Positions 9,351 to 17,311 of a stretch of 32,097 bases of DNA are shown one piece after another. Each line of letters begins with the position of its first letter. The first letter of the stretch is position 1. A program made the translations under genes and the position numbers. Source of the stretch: Rikenellaceae bacterium (GTDB taxonomy: Bacteria > Bacteroidota > Bacteroidia > Bacteroidales > Rikenellaceae); assembly GCA_020859685.1 (NCBI GenBank), contig JAJBVT010000110.1, forward strand, positions 1 through 32,097, in the 5' to 3' direction. The notes beneath the pieces are model-generated. The model was not told the origin of the DNA. It worked only from the letters and a program-made list of their open reading frames with translations, and did not search any database.

Positions 9351-9977
9351 GTAGATTCTTTGCTATCGCTCAGAATGACATGTTATTTATAGCGGCCTGC
9401 AAACTCCGCTCCCGGCGGGCAGCAGACTGCCACAAGGCATGCACTTTAAGAACGATGTGTCATCCTGAACGCAGTGAAGGATATACCGCTGGGTGTGAGA
9501 ACTAACGATAGGTAGATTCTTCGCTCTCGCTCAGAATGACATATTTTGTTTATTGCGGCCTGCTACCCCGCCCCGGCTGGCAGCAGACTACCGCATGGCA
9601 GGCACTTTAAAGAACGATGTGTCATCCTGAACGCAGTGAAGGATATACCGCTGGGTGTGAGAAACTAACGATAGGTAGATTCTTCGCTATCGCTCAGAAT
9701 GACATGTTTTGTTTATAGCGGCCTGCTACCCCGCCCCGGCGGGCAGTAGACTACCGCATGGCGGGCATTTTTAAAGAACGATTTGTCATCCTGAACGCAA
9801 GTGAAGGATCTACCGTTGGGGGTGAGAACTAACGATAGGTAGATTCTTCGCTATCGCAAAGAATGACATGTTTTGTTTATAGCGGCCTGCAAACTCCGCC
9901 CCCGGCTGGCAGCAGATAGCCACAAGGCGGGCACTTTAAAGAACGATTTGTCATCCTGAACGCCAGTGAAGGATCTA
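9351..9977. repeat. Tandem array of ~163-bp composite repeats (3.85 copies)
   Basis: Copies begin at 9351, 9512, 9675 and 9839, with lengths of 161, 163, 164 and about 139 bp (last truncated). Each starts with a GTAGATTCTTCGCTATCGC-type hairpin module and contains the opposite-orientation module GTCATCCTGAACGCAGTGAA about 110 bp later. The ends are thus imperfect terminal inverted repeats of about 30 bp around a GC-rich core (GCGGCCTGC ... GGCGGGCA). A spacer of about 23 bp (GCTGGGTGTGAGAACTAACG) joins copies. The whole gene-free span 9184-10336 also includes a low-GC tail after the MORN gene (9184-9350) and 9978-10280, where I see a degraded core element and no gene. The frames open here translate repeats. 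Confidence 0.92.
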
Positions 9978-10177
9978 TAAACTTTTATCACGAGGAGGAA
10001 ACGAGGGAGCCGCTTACTACATACAGGGAGTATACCATCCCCTCGGGGTGTACTTCCCGTCGTTCGCCACGTTACGCAAGTTTGCGGGCGGCTCAATCCG
10101 AGACGGTTGGTAAGTCTGCCTTTACATTCGGGAATCGATGCTGTCCGTCCGCCGTTCATATAGTAAATCAAATTATA

Positions 10178-10242
10178 CCTGTATGCAGGCAGGAATTCTG
10201 CTGTGCAGAAGTTCGGCCCCCGGTGGTGCGGTGGCGGGCCGT
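10178..10242. repeat. Core-only copy of the composite repeat
   Basis: Contains a CTGC/GCAG hairpin (around 10183-10208) followed by a GC-rich inverted repeat, CGGCCCCC with GGCGGGCCG, matching the core of the elements at 20684 and 26685. The flanking hairpin modules are absent or degraded. Confidence 0.5.
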
Positions 10243-10280
10243 TAATACATTTGGTGGAACCAGTAAAAAGTTAACCAAAT

Positions 10281-10315
10281 AAAAAGGGGAGGCCGCCCCG
10301 AACCGGGCGGCCTCC
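10281..10315 (-). terminator. Intrinsic terminator of the manganese catalase gene
   Basis: GGAGGCCGCCC (10288-10298) pairs perfectly with GGGCGGCCTCC (10305-10315) around a 6-nt loop. AAAAA at 10281-10285 becomes the U-run on the minus strand. It lies 21 bp past the stop codon. Confidence 0.88.
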
Positions 10316-10336
10316 TTCTGCAAGAGAGTGTTATAT

Positions 10337-11320
10337 TTATGCTTTTTCCTTCACTTTACGTGCACGGCCGGGTTTGGCTCGGGGTTCCTCCCCGTAGGTG
10401 CTCCAGCTGATATCCTCCATCGGGGTGGCCGAGGTCACCTCCTGGCTGCGGGTGCGGCTCAGCTCCTCGTCCAGCTTGCGCAGGTCGTCGTTGGAGGGCA
10501 CCGAGTCGCCCGGGGCTATATCGGTAAGGCCGTTGGTCCGGCATACGAAGTCGAGCGGATCGTCGATACGGTTCCACTGCTCTTTGGTCCGGGTGCTGGT
10601 GCCTTCGTTCCACGGTCCCTCGGCGTCCTGACCCTGCGACATGTTGAAGTAGAGGTTGCCGTGGCGCGGGTCTTCCTGCAACACACCCGGGGGGAAGTTG
10701 GGCTGGATGGTATCGAGGGCGGCTTCGAACTGCTGGAAGTGGGTGATTTCCCGTGTCATAAGGAACCCGAGGGTCTCCTTAACGTAGGGGTCGTCCGTAA
10801 ATTTCATAAGGTACTCGTACACGATTTTGGCCCTCGATTCGGCGGCGATATTGGAGCGGAGGTCCACCGTAAGGTCGCTGTTGGCGTTGACGTAGGCCCC
10901 GGTCCACGGCGTACCGTTGCTGTCGGTAACGGCAGGTCCTCCGGCGGTGAGCACGTCGAACTGCGGGAAGTAGAGCGCCTCCTGTATATAATCTTCTTTG
11001 GCTGCTTTACCATTCATCATATCGGAGAGCGGAGAGGACTCCACGGCGTCTTTCATTTCTCCGTTCACTCCGTTAAGGAGCATGGTGATGGTGGCGCCCA
11101 CGATTTCGAGGTGGCTGAACTCCTCGGTGGCGATGTCCATCAGCAGGTCGTACTTATCCGGGTACGGATTCTTACAGGAGAAGGCCTGCGTGAAATACTG
11201 CATGGCGGCTTTCAGCTCGCCGTTGCCGCCCCCGAACTGTTCCAGGAGCAGGCGGGCAAAACGCGGGTCCGGTTTAGAAACACGGGCGTTGAATTGCAAT
11301 TCTTTGACATGGTAAAACAT
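10337..11320 (-). CDS. Manganese catalase (non-haem, di-Mn)
   Basis: Disproportionates hydrogen peroxide to water and oxygen in the cytoplasm using a di-manganese centre in a ferritin-like four-helix bundle. 327 residues. The expected metal ligands are present: Glu35 (GELKAAMQYF), Glu67 and His70 (TEEFSHLE), Glu161 (AAESRAKIVYEY) and His194 (REITHFQQFE). The central helices and the GNLYFNMSQG segment are typical of the Mn-catalase/CotJC family. The C-terminal extension (about 240-327) is hydrophilic and ends in a basic, Lys/Arg-rich tail (KPGRARKVKEKA). It is monocistronic with its own terminator. A TACTTTCG at 11323-11330 resembles the -7 element with one mismatch but leaves almost no leader. 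The likely role is peroxide defence in an anaerobe. Confidence 0.95.
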   Translation of the reverse strand: MFYHVKELQFNARVSKPDPRFARLLLEQFGGGNGELKAAMQYFTQAFSCKNPYPDKYDLLMDIATEEFSHLEIVGATITMLLNGVNGEMKDAVESSPLSDMMNGKAAKEDYIQEALYFPQFDVLTAGGPAVTDSNGTPWTGAYVNANSDLTVDLRSNIAAESRAKIVYEYLMKFTDDPYVKETLGFLMTREITHFQQFEAALDTIQPNFPPGVLQEDPRHGNLYFNMSQGQDAEGPWNEGTSTRTKEQWNRIDDPLDFVCRTNGLTDIAPGDSVPSNDDLRKLDEELSRTRSQEVTSATPMEDISWSTYGEEPRAKPGRARKVKEKA

Positions 11321-11540
11321 AACGAAAGTATTTTTAGTTGTTCTATACTACCATGCTAATACAATATTCAGGCCTTCCGTGTAGCGCGAACGGAAAAAAT
11401 ACCGGCAGGTTACCGCCTGGAGCCGGATAAACGGAAGGCGGGATGATGGTTCGGCCGGGCCGGGGAGGATTACTGTCAGGGGTCCCGGGGGCGGGGTGTC
11501 CCTTTAAATAAAACGTCAAATCTGACCGTGGTGAACCGGC

Positions 11541-11911
11541 GAAGTAGAGAGGCACCCGTAGGCATGCGGCACGCCGGGGCGTGGTGGCGGGCCGCAGATA
11601 ATAATTATGTCATTCTGAGCGATAGCGAAGAATTTACTACTTACACTAACCCAATGGTAGATCCTTCGCTATCGCTCAGGATGACATTGTTTTACAAGTC
11701 CCAATGGTAATCCTTCGATTTGCTCAGGATGACAATGGAAGATCCTTCGTCGTTCCACTCCTGAAGATGACATATTTGCTTATATTTCTGCTGGATTGCT
11801 TCTCGGGATGACTTACTTGCTTATATTGCTGGTCGCATTGCTCCTCAGGATGACATACTTGCTTATACTTTCTGGTTGCATAGTCCTCGGGATGATATCT
11901 TTAATTCACGG
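11541..11911. repeat. Cluster of hairpin-module repeats with a GC-rich core
   Basis: A core inverted repeat (GCGGCACGCC at 11566-11575 with GGCGGGCCGC at 11586-11595) is followed by a module in reverse orientation (stem ATTCT/AGAAT, 11612-11633) and one in forward orientation (stem ATCCT/AGGAT, 11661-11682). Further, increasingly degraded copies lie near 11709, 11742, 11800, 11844 and 11890, each with a CTCAGGATGACA- or CTCGGGATGA-like right half. No gene is visible in the gene-free stretch 11321-11949; short frames here translate repeats. Confidence 0.85.
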
Positions 11912-11949
11912 TCTGGACAGCTGCGGGACGGGCATCCCGGCCCCGACAG

Positions 11950-12801
11950 TCAGATGGTCCTTACCATTTCGAACTGCCGCCCGGCGGGGAGGATGTTTTT
12001 GGATTCGAGGAATCCGGTTACAGAGAGGCTCGATGTTTCGGTATTTATGACCTTGATACCGTCGCAGCGGTTCAGCCGTAAAATTTCGCGCAAAAGCAGG
12101 GATGCGGCGCCCTGCCGACGGAAAGGGCGGTCGACCGCCAGCTGGGCGACGTCGCCCGAAGCGGGCTCGAAGATACAATATCCGGCCAGCACCTCCCCGC
12201 GGAACGCCCCGAGACCCACGAAATCCGCCGCCGCCCGCCTTACGGATTCGGTACTGTTCTGCCACGATGGCCGGAAGTCCCGGAACCCGGCCACCGCACC
12301 GGGATTCGCCGGGTCGATGGGTCGGACGGTAAAACGGCCGCCGTGGTCCGGAACGTCGTTCCTTACGGCCGCATTCTCCTGCCGGAAATAGTTAAATTCG
12401 CGCGTCACCCCGAACCCGAGGTTCCGGTAAACCGACACCGCTTTGGTGTTATGCTGTAATACTTCCAGCAGGTATTGCCTGATGCCGGTTCCGCGCAGGT
12501 ATGGCAGGGAATATTCGAAAATAGCGGTGGCCAGGCCGCGGCCGCGGTACTCCTTGACGGTTCCCGTGCCCGTGTCGTAAGCCGTGGGCAGGCCCCCGTA
12601 CCTGCCGATACCGTTAAGGGTAAAGGCCACGATTTCCTCGCCGTCGAATGCCGCGAAGGATAGCTCCGGGTCGAACCCGCGGCGGCGCAGCATGGCCGCA
12701 AATTGTATGCTGTCGAGCTGCATCTCGTAATCGGCGAACGCCCGTGAGAACGCCGCGAATATTTTCCCGTGGCCGATTCCGGCCAAAGATCTGATTTCCA
12801 T
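11950..12801 (-). CDS. GNAT family N-acetyltransferase, two GNAT domains
   Basis: 283 residues. The N-terminal GNAT domain (about 1-135) has the acetyl-CoA-binding motif VKEYRGRGLAT (Arg86-Gly-Arg-Gly89) and a VSVYRNLGFG motif. The second half (about 155-283) has another GNAT fold with VAQLAVDRPFRRQGAASLLL and ends GFLESKNILPAGRQFEMVRTI. Tandem GNAT proteins of this length are common in Bacteroidetes; the substrate is unknown. It starts 5 bp after the stop of the DUF1801 gene on the same strand, so the two are probably co-transcribed. No clear terminator is seen downstream; a short GC-rich palindrome around 11930-11943 lacks a T-run. Confidence 0.9.
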   Translation of the reverse strand: MEIRSLAGIGHGKIFAAFSRAFADYEMQLDSIQFAAMLRRRGFDPELSFAAFDGEEIVAFTLNGIGRYGGLPTAYDTGTGTVKEYRGRGLATAIFEYSLPYLRGTGIRQYLLEVLQHNTKAVSVYRNLGFGVTREFNYFRQENAAVRNDVPDHGGRFTVRPIDPANPGAVAGFRDFRPSWQNSTESVRRAAADFVGLGAFRGEVLAGYCIFEPASGDVAQLAVDRPFRRQGAASLLLREILRLNRCDGIKVINTETSSLSVTGFLESKNILPAGRQFEMVRTI

Positions 12802-12806
12802 AATTG

Positions 12807-13223
12807 TCAGAATTTAGTGTTAAGGGCTATCGCTTCATCGAGCACCGCCCGGACGGTATTCACGGGCAGGTCGGCATAAGGGTCCACCCGCAGGAATTTC
12901 ATTCGCGCCCGGCTCCCCTGTTCCAGCGCCGGGTGGCGCAGGCGGTTCCCGTCTGCCATCAGGATATACGGGTGGCCGGTTTTGCGGTCGGTCCACAGAT
13001 AACAGAGGATTCGGCCACGGTACGTAAAGCACGGCATCCCGTACTTTACCGTCTCCGAGACAGCTTTGTTATGCCCGAGGACGAGGCTCCGCAGGGCCAG
13101 CAGGGTACCCCGCACCGGCTCCGGCCGGTCGAGGTAGAAACTCCCCGTGTCGATATGGATTCTCTTTCCATCGTATGACCGATTTTTCCCGAAAAGTACG
13201 AGAACGGCAACTCCATTCGTCAT
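12807..13223 (-). CDS. DUF1801 (YdhG/YjbR-like fold) protein
   Basis: The body matches the DUF1801 pattern: FYLDRPEPVRGTLLALRSLVL, then VKYGMPCFTYRGRILCYLW, PYILMADGNRLRHPALE and a C-terminal DLPVNTVRAVLDEAIAL. These are small cytosolic proteins of unknown function. The frame stays open far upstream to 13757, but that part is the low-complexity Arg/Gly shadow of the PKD gene on the same strand. I chose ATG 13221-13223 (138 residues). The family N-terminus is expected near IDTGSFYLD, so the first 20 or so residues may be untranslated and a non-ATG start is possible. It is followed 5 bp later by the GNAT gene. A hairpin without T-run (13251-13274) lies upstream. Confidence 0.75.
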   Translation of the reverse strand: MTNGVAVLVLFGKNRSYDGKRIHIDTGSFYLDRPEPVRGTLLALRSLVLGHNKAVSETVKYGMPCFTYRGRILCYLWTDRKTGHPYILMADGNRLRHPALEQGSRARMKFLRVDPYADLPVNTVRAVLDEAIALNTKF

Positions 13224-13372
13224 TTCCCGTGAGAGAGTGTATTCCGGACCTCCGGCCGCAAGGCAACGGCCGGAATCCCGATAGGGACCCCGGCCGAATA
13301 ATCCGGGAGGGTGTCGTATATTATGTGAATTAAACGTTCGCCTTTCCCGATACATCTTTTGAAATAACGGCC

Positions 13373-14449
13373 CTACTTCACCGCCACGTCCCAGACCCGG
13401 ATGCTGCGCGAGGTTCCCGCGGGGCCTTCCACGTCGAGGATTACGATATATTGGCCCGGGTTTTCGTAACTGTGAAGCGGGTGCTGATCGGCGGAGGTGT
13501 GGCCGTCCCCGAAGTCCCACCGCCACGAGGTGACCTCGCCCTCCGACCGGTCGGTGAACGCTACCAGACGGCGGTCCATATCCACGACCTCGAACCTCCA
13601 CCGTGCCTCGATAGGCTTGCGGAACTGCGGCTCGAGCGGCATCAGCCGGAACGTCCTCAGCTCGGAGGCGTTGCCGTACATGGTGTGGTGTTTCGAAAGG
13701 TTCCAGAATCCGTTGTTGCCGCGGCCGTCCACATCGTCGTAGTCGATAACGGCCCAACAGAGACCGATGGTCTTGTTCTCGTACAGCTCGGATTCCACCG
13801 AGCGCGAAGGGTCGTTACCCGCGTAGTCGAACGGAGTTATCCAGAACTCCAGCCTCAGCACGCCCGCTTCGCCGGGCGAAAAGTCGTAGTCGTAGGCCGC
13901 ATTGGCGTACGGCAGCTCCTTTATCCACGGCTGGCTGCCCCATGCAAGGCACCAGTCCTTACCCTCGGCGGGCGGGGTAAAGATATGGTAGTTCTGCGCG
14001 TGGACCCCGTGGTAGGAGAAATAGGCGTCCCAGGGGTCGAGGTCCGGATTGGGGTGGAACCTGTCGATAAGCGGTCCGCCCGACATATCGCCGTCCACCA
14101 CCACCTCGAAAATATCGTTGTGCAGGCCCGGATGGGTAAAGTCCCAGTAATCGTCATAAGCCTCGTACATAAAATAGAGGCGGTTCAGTCCGGCCACCCA
14201 CCCCACTTTGACCTTTATGTCTATCGACTCGCGGTTAAGCCCTTCGTGCTTACCCGAGTCGTCCCACAGTTCCTCGGTACCGATAACGTAGGAGTCGGGC
14301 ACGATGTCCCAATCGTCGAAACTGCCGTCGATACGGGGTATTTGGTCGGGCGGGAACTGAAAGATTTTAAATTCGGGCGCGTCGAGCTGCGCCGTAGCCT
14401 GCGCGGCCCATATTGCGGCAAGCAGCGCTGTAAACAGAAACTTTCTCAT
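13373..14449 (-). CDS. Secreted CBM9-like and PKD-domain protein
   Basis: 358 residues with a signal peptide (about 1-20, AAIWAAQATAQ). The middle (about 38-270) starts with IPRIDGSFDDWD and contains LYFMYEAYDDYWDF and DIFEVVVDGDMSGG. This is the pattern of CBM9-like/DOMON-type carbohydrate-binding beta-sandwiches. The C-terminal segment (about 280-358) is a PKD domain with the signature WRWDFGDGHTS and HSYENPGQYIVILDV. No catalytic residues are recognised. Its ATG overlaps the stop of the GH2 gene (ATGA), so the two are translationally coupled. The protein probably acts as a glycan-binding partner of that enzyme at the cell surface or in the periplasm; this is inference from operon structure. 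Confidence 0.85.
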   Translation of the reverse strand: MRKFLFTALLAAIWAAQATAQLDAPEFKIFQFPPDQIPRIDGSFDDWDIVPDSYVIGTEELWDDSGKHEGLNRESIDIKVKVGWVAGLNRLYFMYEAYDDYWDFTHPGLHNDIFEVVVDGDMSGGPLIDRFHPNPDLDPWDAYFSYHGVHAQNYHIFTPPAEGKDWCLAWGSQPWIKELPYANAAYDYDFSPGEAGVLRLEFWITPFDYAGNDPSRSVESELYENKTIGLCWAVIDYDDVDGRGNNGFWNLSKHHTMYGNASELRTFRLMPLEPQFRKPIEARWRFEVVDMDRRLVAFTDRSEGEVTSWRWDFGDGHTSADQHPLHSYENPGQYIVILDVEGPAGTSRSIRVWDVAVK

Positions 14450-16812
14450 AACGGTTTATCGGTTAGGATTTCGAGGGCGGCAATATGAACCGGGCTGTCC
14501 GACTTCAGGCCCTCTACCGATGCGGAGATGTTTATCTGCCCCGGTCCGGTCGCGCGTACAATAGCCACGGCACGGCCCCCGTAAGCGCTGATAGAGTGTG
14601 ATTTATACGGCTTGTGGTTAAACACGTCGCCGTTGTCCACGGCGATTATTTCGCCCGGGCCGTCGATGGTAAACGTAACCGTGTTCCGCGCGTTGGGACA
14701 CAGCAGGCCCGGCTCGCCGTCCACGTCGGTATCGTCGTATATTTCGGCGGTCACGAACGCTACCTCGTCCCACTTGGTTTCCAGAATGGTCCTGTCGGAC
14801 GACAGCACCACCCGGGCCGGAGGCCCGGCGGTGCATATCTCGTCACGGGCCACCGTCTCGACGCCGCGGCGGCCGATGGCCCGTAGCGGGCCGGGTTCGA
14901 ATTCCATCTCCCACTCGCAAGGTTCTCCGTCCTGCGGTACGGCCTTGATGCCTAAGGAGGTGTTGCGGAAAAAGAGCTCCACCTCGTCGCAGTTACTGTA
15001 AACCTGTACACGGGCTTTGCGGTAGGTGTCTAACTCTTCCGGGGTCCAGTCGGCTACCGGTTGGCCCTCGCCGTCGTCGCCGTTGCTGCGGACGATCTTT
15101 ACCATCGGCTCGTCCGTCCACCAGCTTCGGCGCTGCCATGCGGCGGGTTTCCAAGCGCCGGTGCGGTCGAAAAGCCCCGCGCTGCTGGCGATGCGGGGCC
15201 AGTCGGCCTCGCCGAAGTAGTCGAACCCGGTCCAGAGAAACTGGCCCGCCATAAACGGGTTGTCGCGCAGATCGAGCCATGTGGCTGCGTCCTTTATATT
15301 CTCGGTGCCCAGCACCCTGTGCTCCGGGTTGTCGTGCCATGCCTGCACCAGCTCCTCCACGCGGTAGTTCTGCCCAACCACGTCCATCATTTCGGCGAAG
15401 CCGTTGGTGTAGACGTTCATACTGTTGGGGCGGAACAGGGCCAGTGTGACTGGCCTGGTGGGGTCGAGCGACCGTATCAGGTCCCGCTGACCGAGGAACC
15501 GCTGCTGCCCTTCGGGGCTGTCGAGGTCGTCGCGGATTTCATTGCCCACGCTGTATATAAAGACGCTGGGGTGGTTCCGGTCCTGCCGGATGATGTCGCG
15601 GGTGTCGGTGGCCCACCAGTCGTCGAAAAAGCGGTTGTAGCCGTACGGGGCGTGGTTCTTAGCCGCGGTCCAGGTGTCGAACGTCTCGTCCATCACGAGG
15701 AACCCGAGGCGGTCGCACACATCGAGGAAATCGCGGCCCAACGGGCTGTGCCCCACCCTGATAGCATTGCACCCCACCTCTTTGAGCTGCCGCAGGCGGC
15801 GCTCCCAGACGGTGGCCGGTACGGCCGAACCTACGGCCCCGCCGTCGTTGTGAAGGCATACACCAAGCAGTTTTATGTTGCGGCCGTTAAGCCAGAAGCC
15901 CGTGGCCGCCTCGAAACGGCACTCCCTGATGCCGAAATTGTTCACCTGGTCGTCCACCTCTTCGCTCCCGGACAACAGTACCGTGCGGGCCGAGTAGAGG
16001 TACGGGTGGTCCGTGTCCCACAACTGCGGGGCTGGTATATCGATGGTGTTCTCGACCATCGCCGTGCCGTCCGCGCCGAACACCGCTTCGGCCTGCCGGG
16101 AGGTGTATACACTACCGTCAGGCGCCGTAACCTGCGTCATTACATGGTAATTACCGGACGGTGCGCCGGTGTTAACCACCTCCGACCTTACCACCACCTT
16201 AGCGTGGGCGGCCGTAATTTCGGGTGTCGTTATAAAGACGCCCCAATGGTCGAGATAGGTGTCGGCGACCGTTACAAGGCGGACTTTGCGGTAGATTCCC
16301 GCACCGGTGTACCAGCGGGAGGCGGGCTGTACGGAGTTGTCCGCCCGGACCGCTATAAGGTTCTCGCCCCCGAAATCCAGATGGTCCGTAAGGTCGTACA
16401 TCAGGCCCACGTAGCCGTAGGGCCGGTGCCCTAAGTGACGGCCGTTGACCCAGACGTCGCTGTTGGCCATAATGCCGTCGAACTCTATAAATACCCGTTT
16501 GCCGCGGGCGGATTCCGGGATATACACAGATTTGCGGTACCAGCCGATACCGGCGGGCAGATATCCGCCGCCGCGGGCGGTGGGGTTGTTCTCGTCATAG
16601 CGCCCTTCGATGCTCCAGTCGTGCGGGACTTCCAGCAGGCGCCAGCCCGAGTCGTCGAGTGCGGCCGATTCTCCCCCGGCGACGTCGCCCAAATAAAAAC
16701 GCCACTGCGTGTTAATCGGTTCCACCTTGCGGACCTCCTGTGCCCGGGCGGCGGTACCGGCGATAAGTGCGACGGCCAGAGCAAGCAGCCGGATGCGGTT
16801 AAGATTTTTCAT
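14446..16812 (-). CDS. Secreted glycoside hydrolase family 2 (beta-galactosidase-like)
   Basis: 788 residues with a signal peptide (about 1-24, ALIAGTAARAQ). Domains in order: GH2 sugar-binding jelly roll (about 30-180; VPHDWSIEG, GIGWYRKSVYIP), Ig-like sandwich (about 185-295), TIM barrel (about 300-570), a DUF4982-like domain (about 590-665) and a C-terminal GH2 beta-sandwich (about 670-780). The predicted acid/base is Glu425 in SVGNEIRDD and the nucleophile Glu504 in LGTENIKD. Specificity cannot be read from sequence; beta-galactosidase is most likely, and beta-glucuronidase or a related activity is possible. The next gene starts inside its stop codon. A possible -7 element (TATTTTTG on this strand, 16933-16940) lies 120 bp upstream with no clear -33 element. 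Confidence 0.93.
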   Translation of the reverse strand: MKNLNRIRLLALAVALIAGTAARAQEVRKVEPINTQWRFYLGDVAGGESAALDDSGWRLLEVPHDWSIEGRYDENNPTARGGGYLPAGIGWYRKSVYIPESARGKRVFIEFDGIMANSDVWVNGRHLGHRPYGYVGLMYDLTDHLDFGGENLIAVRADNSVQPASRWYTGAGIYRKVRLVTVADTYLDHWGVFITTPEITAAHAKVVVRSEVVNTGAPSGNYHVMTQVTAPDGSVYTSRQAEAVFGADGTAMVENTIDIPAPQLWDTDHPYLYSARTVLLSGSEEVDDQVNNFGIRECRFEAATGFWLNGRNIKLLGVCLHNDGGAVGSAVPATVWERRLRQLKEVGCNAIRVGHSPLGRDFLDVCDRLGFLVMDETFDTWTAAKNHAPYGYNRFFDDWWATDTRDIIRQDRNHPSVFIYSVGNEIRDDLDSPEGQQRFLGQRDLIRSLDPTRPVTLALFRPNSMNVYTNGFAEMMDVVGQNYRVEELVQAWHDNPEHRVLGTENIKDAATWLDLRDNPFMAGQFLWTGFDYFGEADWPRIASSAGLFDRTGAWKPAAWQRRSWWTDEPMVKIVRSNGDDGEGQPVADWTPEELDTYRKARVQVYSNCDEVELFFRNTSLGIKAVPQDGEPCEWEMEFEPGPLRAIGRRGVETVARDEICTAGPPARVVLSSDRTILETKWDEVAFVTAEIYDDTDVDGEPGLLCPNARNTVTFTIDGPGEIIAVDNGDVFNHKPYKSHSISAYGGRAVAIVRATGPGQINISASVEGLKSDSPVHIAALEILTDKPL

Positions 16813-16911
16813 GGTTTTATACGGTTTAAGTCAGGTTATGTAATGCAGGTCGGTCCGGTGGGTGACGGTACGGACCTTACGGCAATTATGCCGAAAGGGG
16901 ACCGGGTCGCG

Positions 16912-17139
16912 TCAGGTGAAAATATTCAAAGTCAAAAATATAAAAATCCCGATAACTACCGCACCGATGCCGAAGTAAATAAGGTTGTGATTCATGCGGG
17001 CGAGATAATCGGGCGAGTCTTCCCCGTTCCATATATCGGAATAGGGCCGGTAGGGCCTGCGCAGAACCAGCCTGAGGAAATTCCCCAAAACCCATGCGGC
17101 CGCAACCCCCACCGTTTTAAACATATAAAATCCAATCAT
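16912..17139 (-). CDS. Small two-helix membrane protein
   Basis: About 75 residues: a first helix (FKTVGVAAAWVLGNFLRLVL), a short basic/acidic loop (RRPYRPYSDIWNGEDSPDYLARMNH) and a second helix (LIYFGIGAVVIGIFIFLTL). Small Bacteroidetes proteins of this layout are sometimes labelled as transporter permease components, without evidence that I know of. The frame is open to 17235, but a TATATTTG element at 17158-17165 on this strand argues for a start downstream of it: ATG 17139, or ATG 17124 (70 residues). It lies upstream of the GH2 gene on the same strand with a gap of 99 bp. Confidence 0.7.
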   Translation of the reverse strand: MIGFYMFKTVGVAAAWVLGNFLRLVLRRPYRPYSDIWNGEDSPDYLARMNHNLIYFGIGAVVIGIFIFLTLNIFT

Positions 17140-17157
17140 AAAAACATTGTACCGACT

Positions 17158-17165
17158 CAAATATA
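17158..17165 (-). promoter_or_regulatory. TAnnTTTG element before the small membrane protein
   Basis: TATATTTG on the minus strand lies about 18-34 nt upstream of the two candidate ATG codons. No good TTG was found 20 bp further upstream, so only the -7 half is supported. Confidence 0.45.
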
Positions 17166-17265
17166 GGTTTTTTATCTTGAAACCGGAGCGTGGAAGTATT
17201 TGCAAAAATGTTTTATAAAATGGAACCGAAACCACAATACCTCTTTAGTTCTTAATGTTTTATGT

Positions 17266-17273
17266 TAACTTTG
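17266..17273 (+). promoter_or_regulatory. TAnnTTTG element before the 481-residue membrane protein gene
   Basis: TAACTTTG fits the -7 consensus and leaves a leader of about 30 nt before ATG 17312. The upstream half is weak (TTTAG at 17244-17248). Confidence 0.5.
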
Positions 17274-17311
17274 CCGGTCGATTAAATATTAACCCCTACT
17301 AATACCGGCTT

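Noticed and set aside
9851-10171. A 106-residue minus-strand protein
   Set aside because: It overlaps the 163-bp repeat array, has no domain, and its composition follows the repeats.
13251-13274. Terminator after the CBM9/PKD gene
   Set aside because: There is an 8-bp stem but no T-run follows on either strand.
13224-13757. An N-terminal extension of the DUF1801 protein to 316 residues
   Set aside because: The extra part is Arg/Gly/Pro-rich shadow of the PKD gene on the same strand, and the DUF1801 family is about 115-140 residues.
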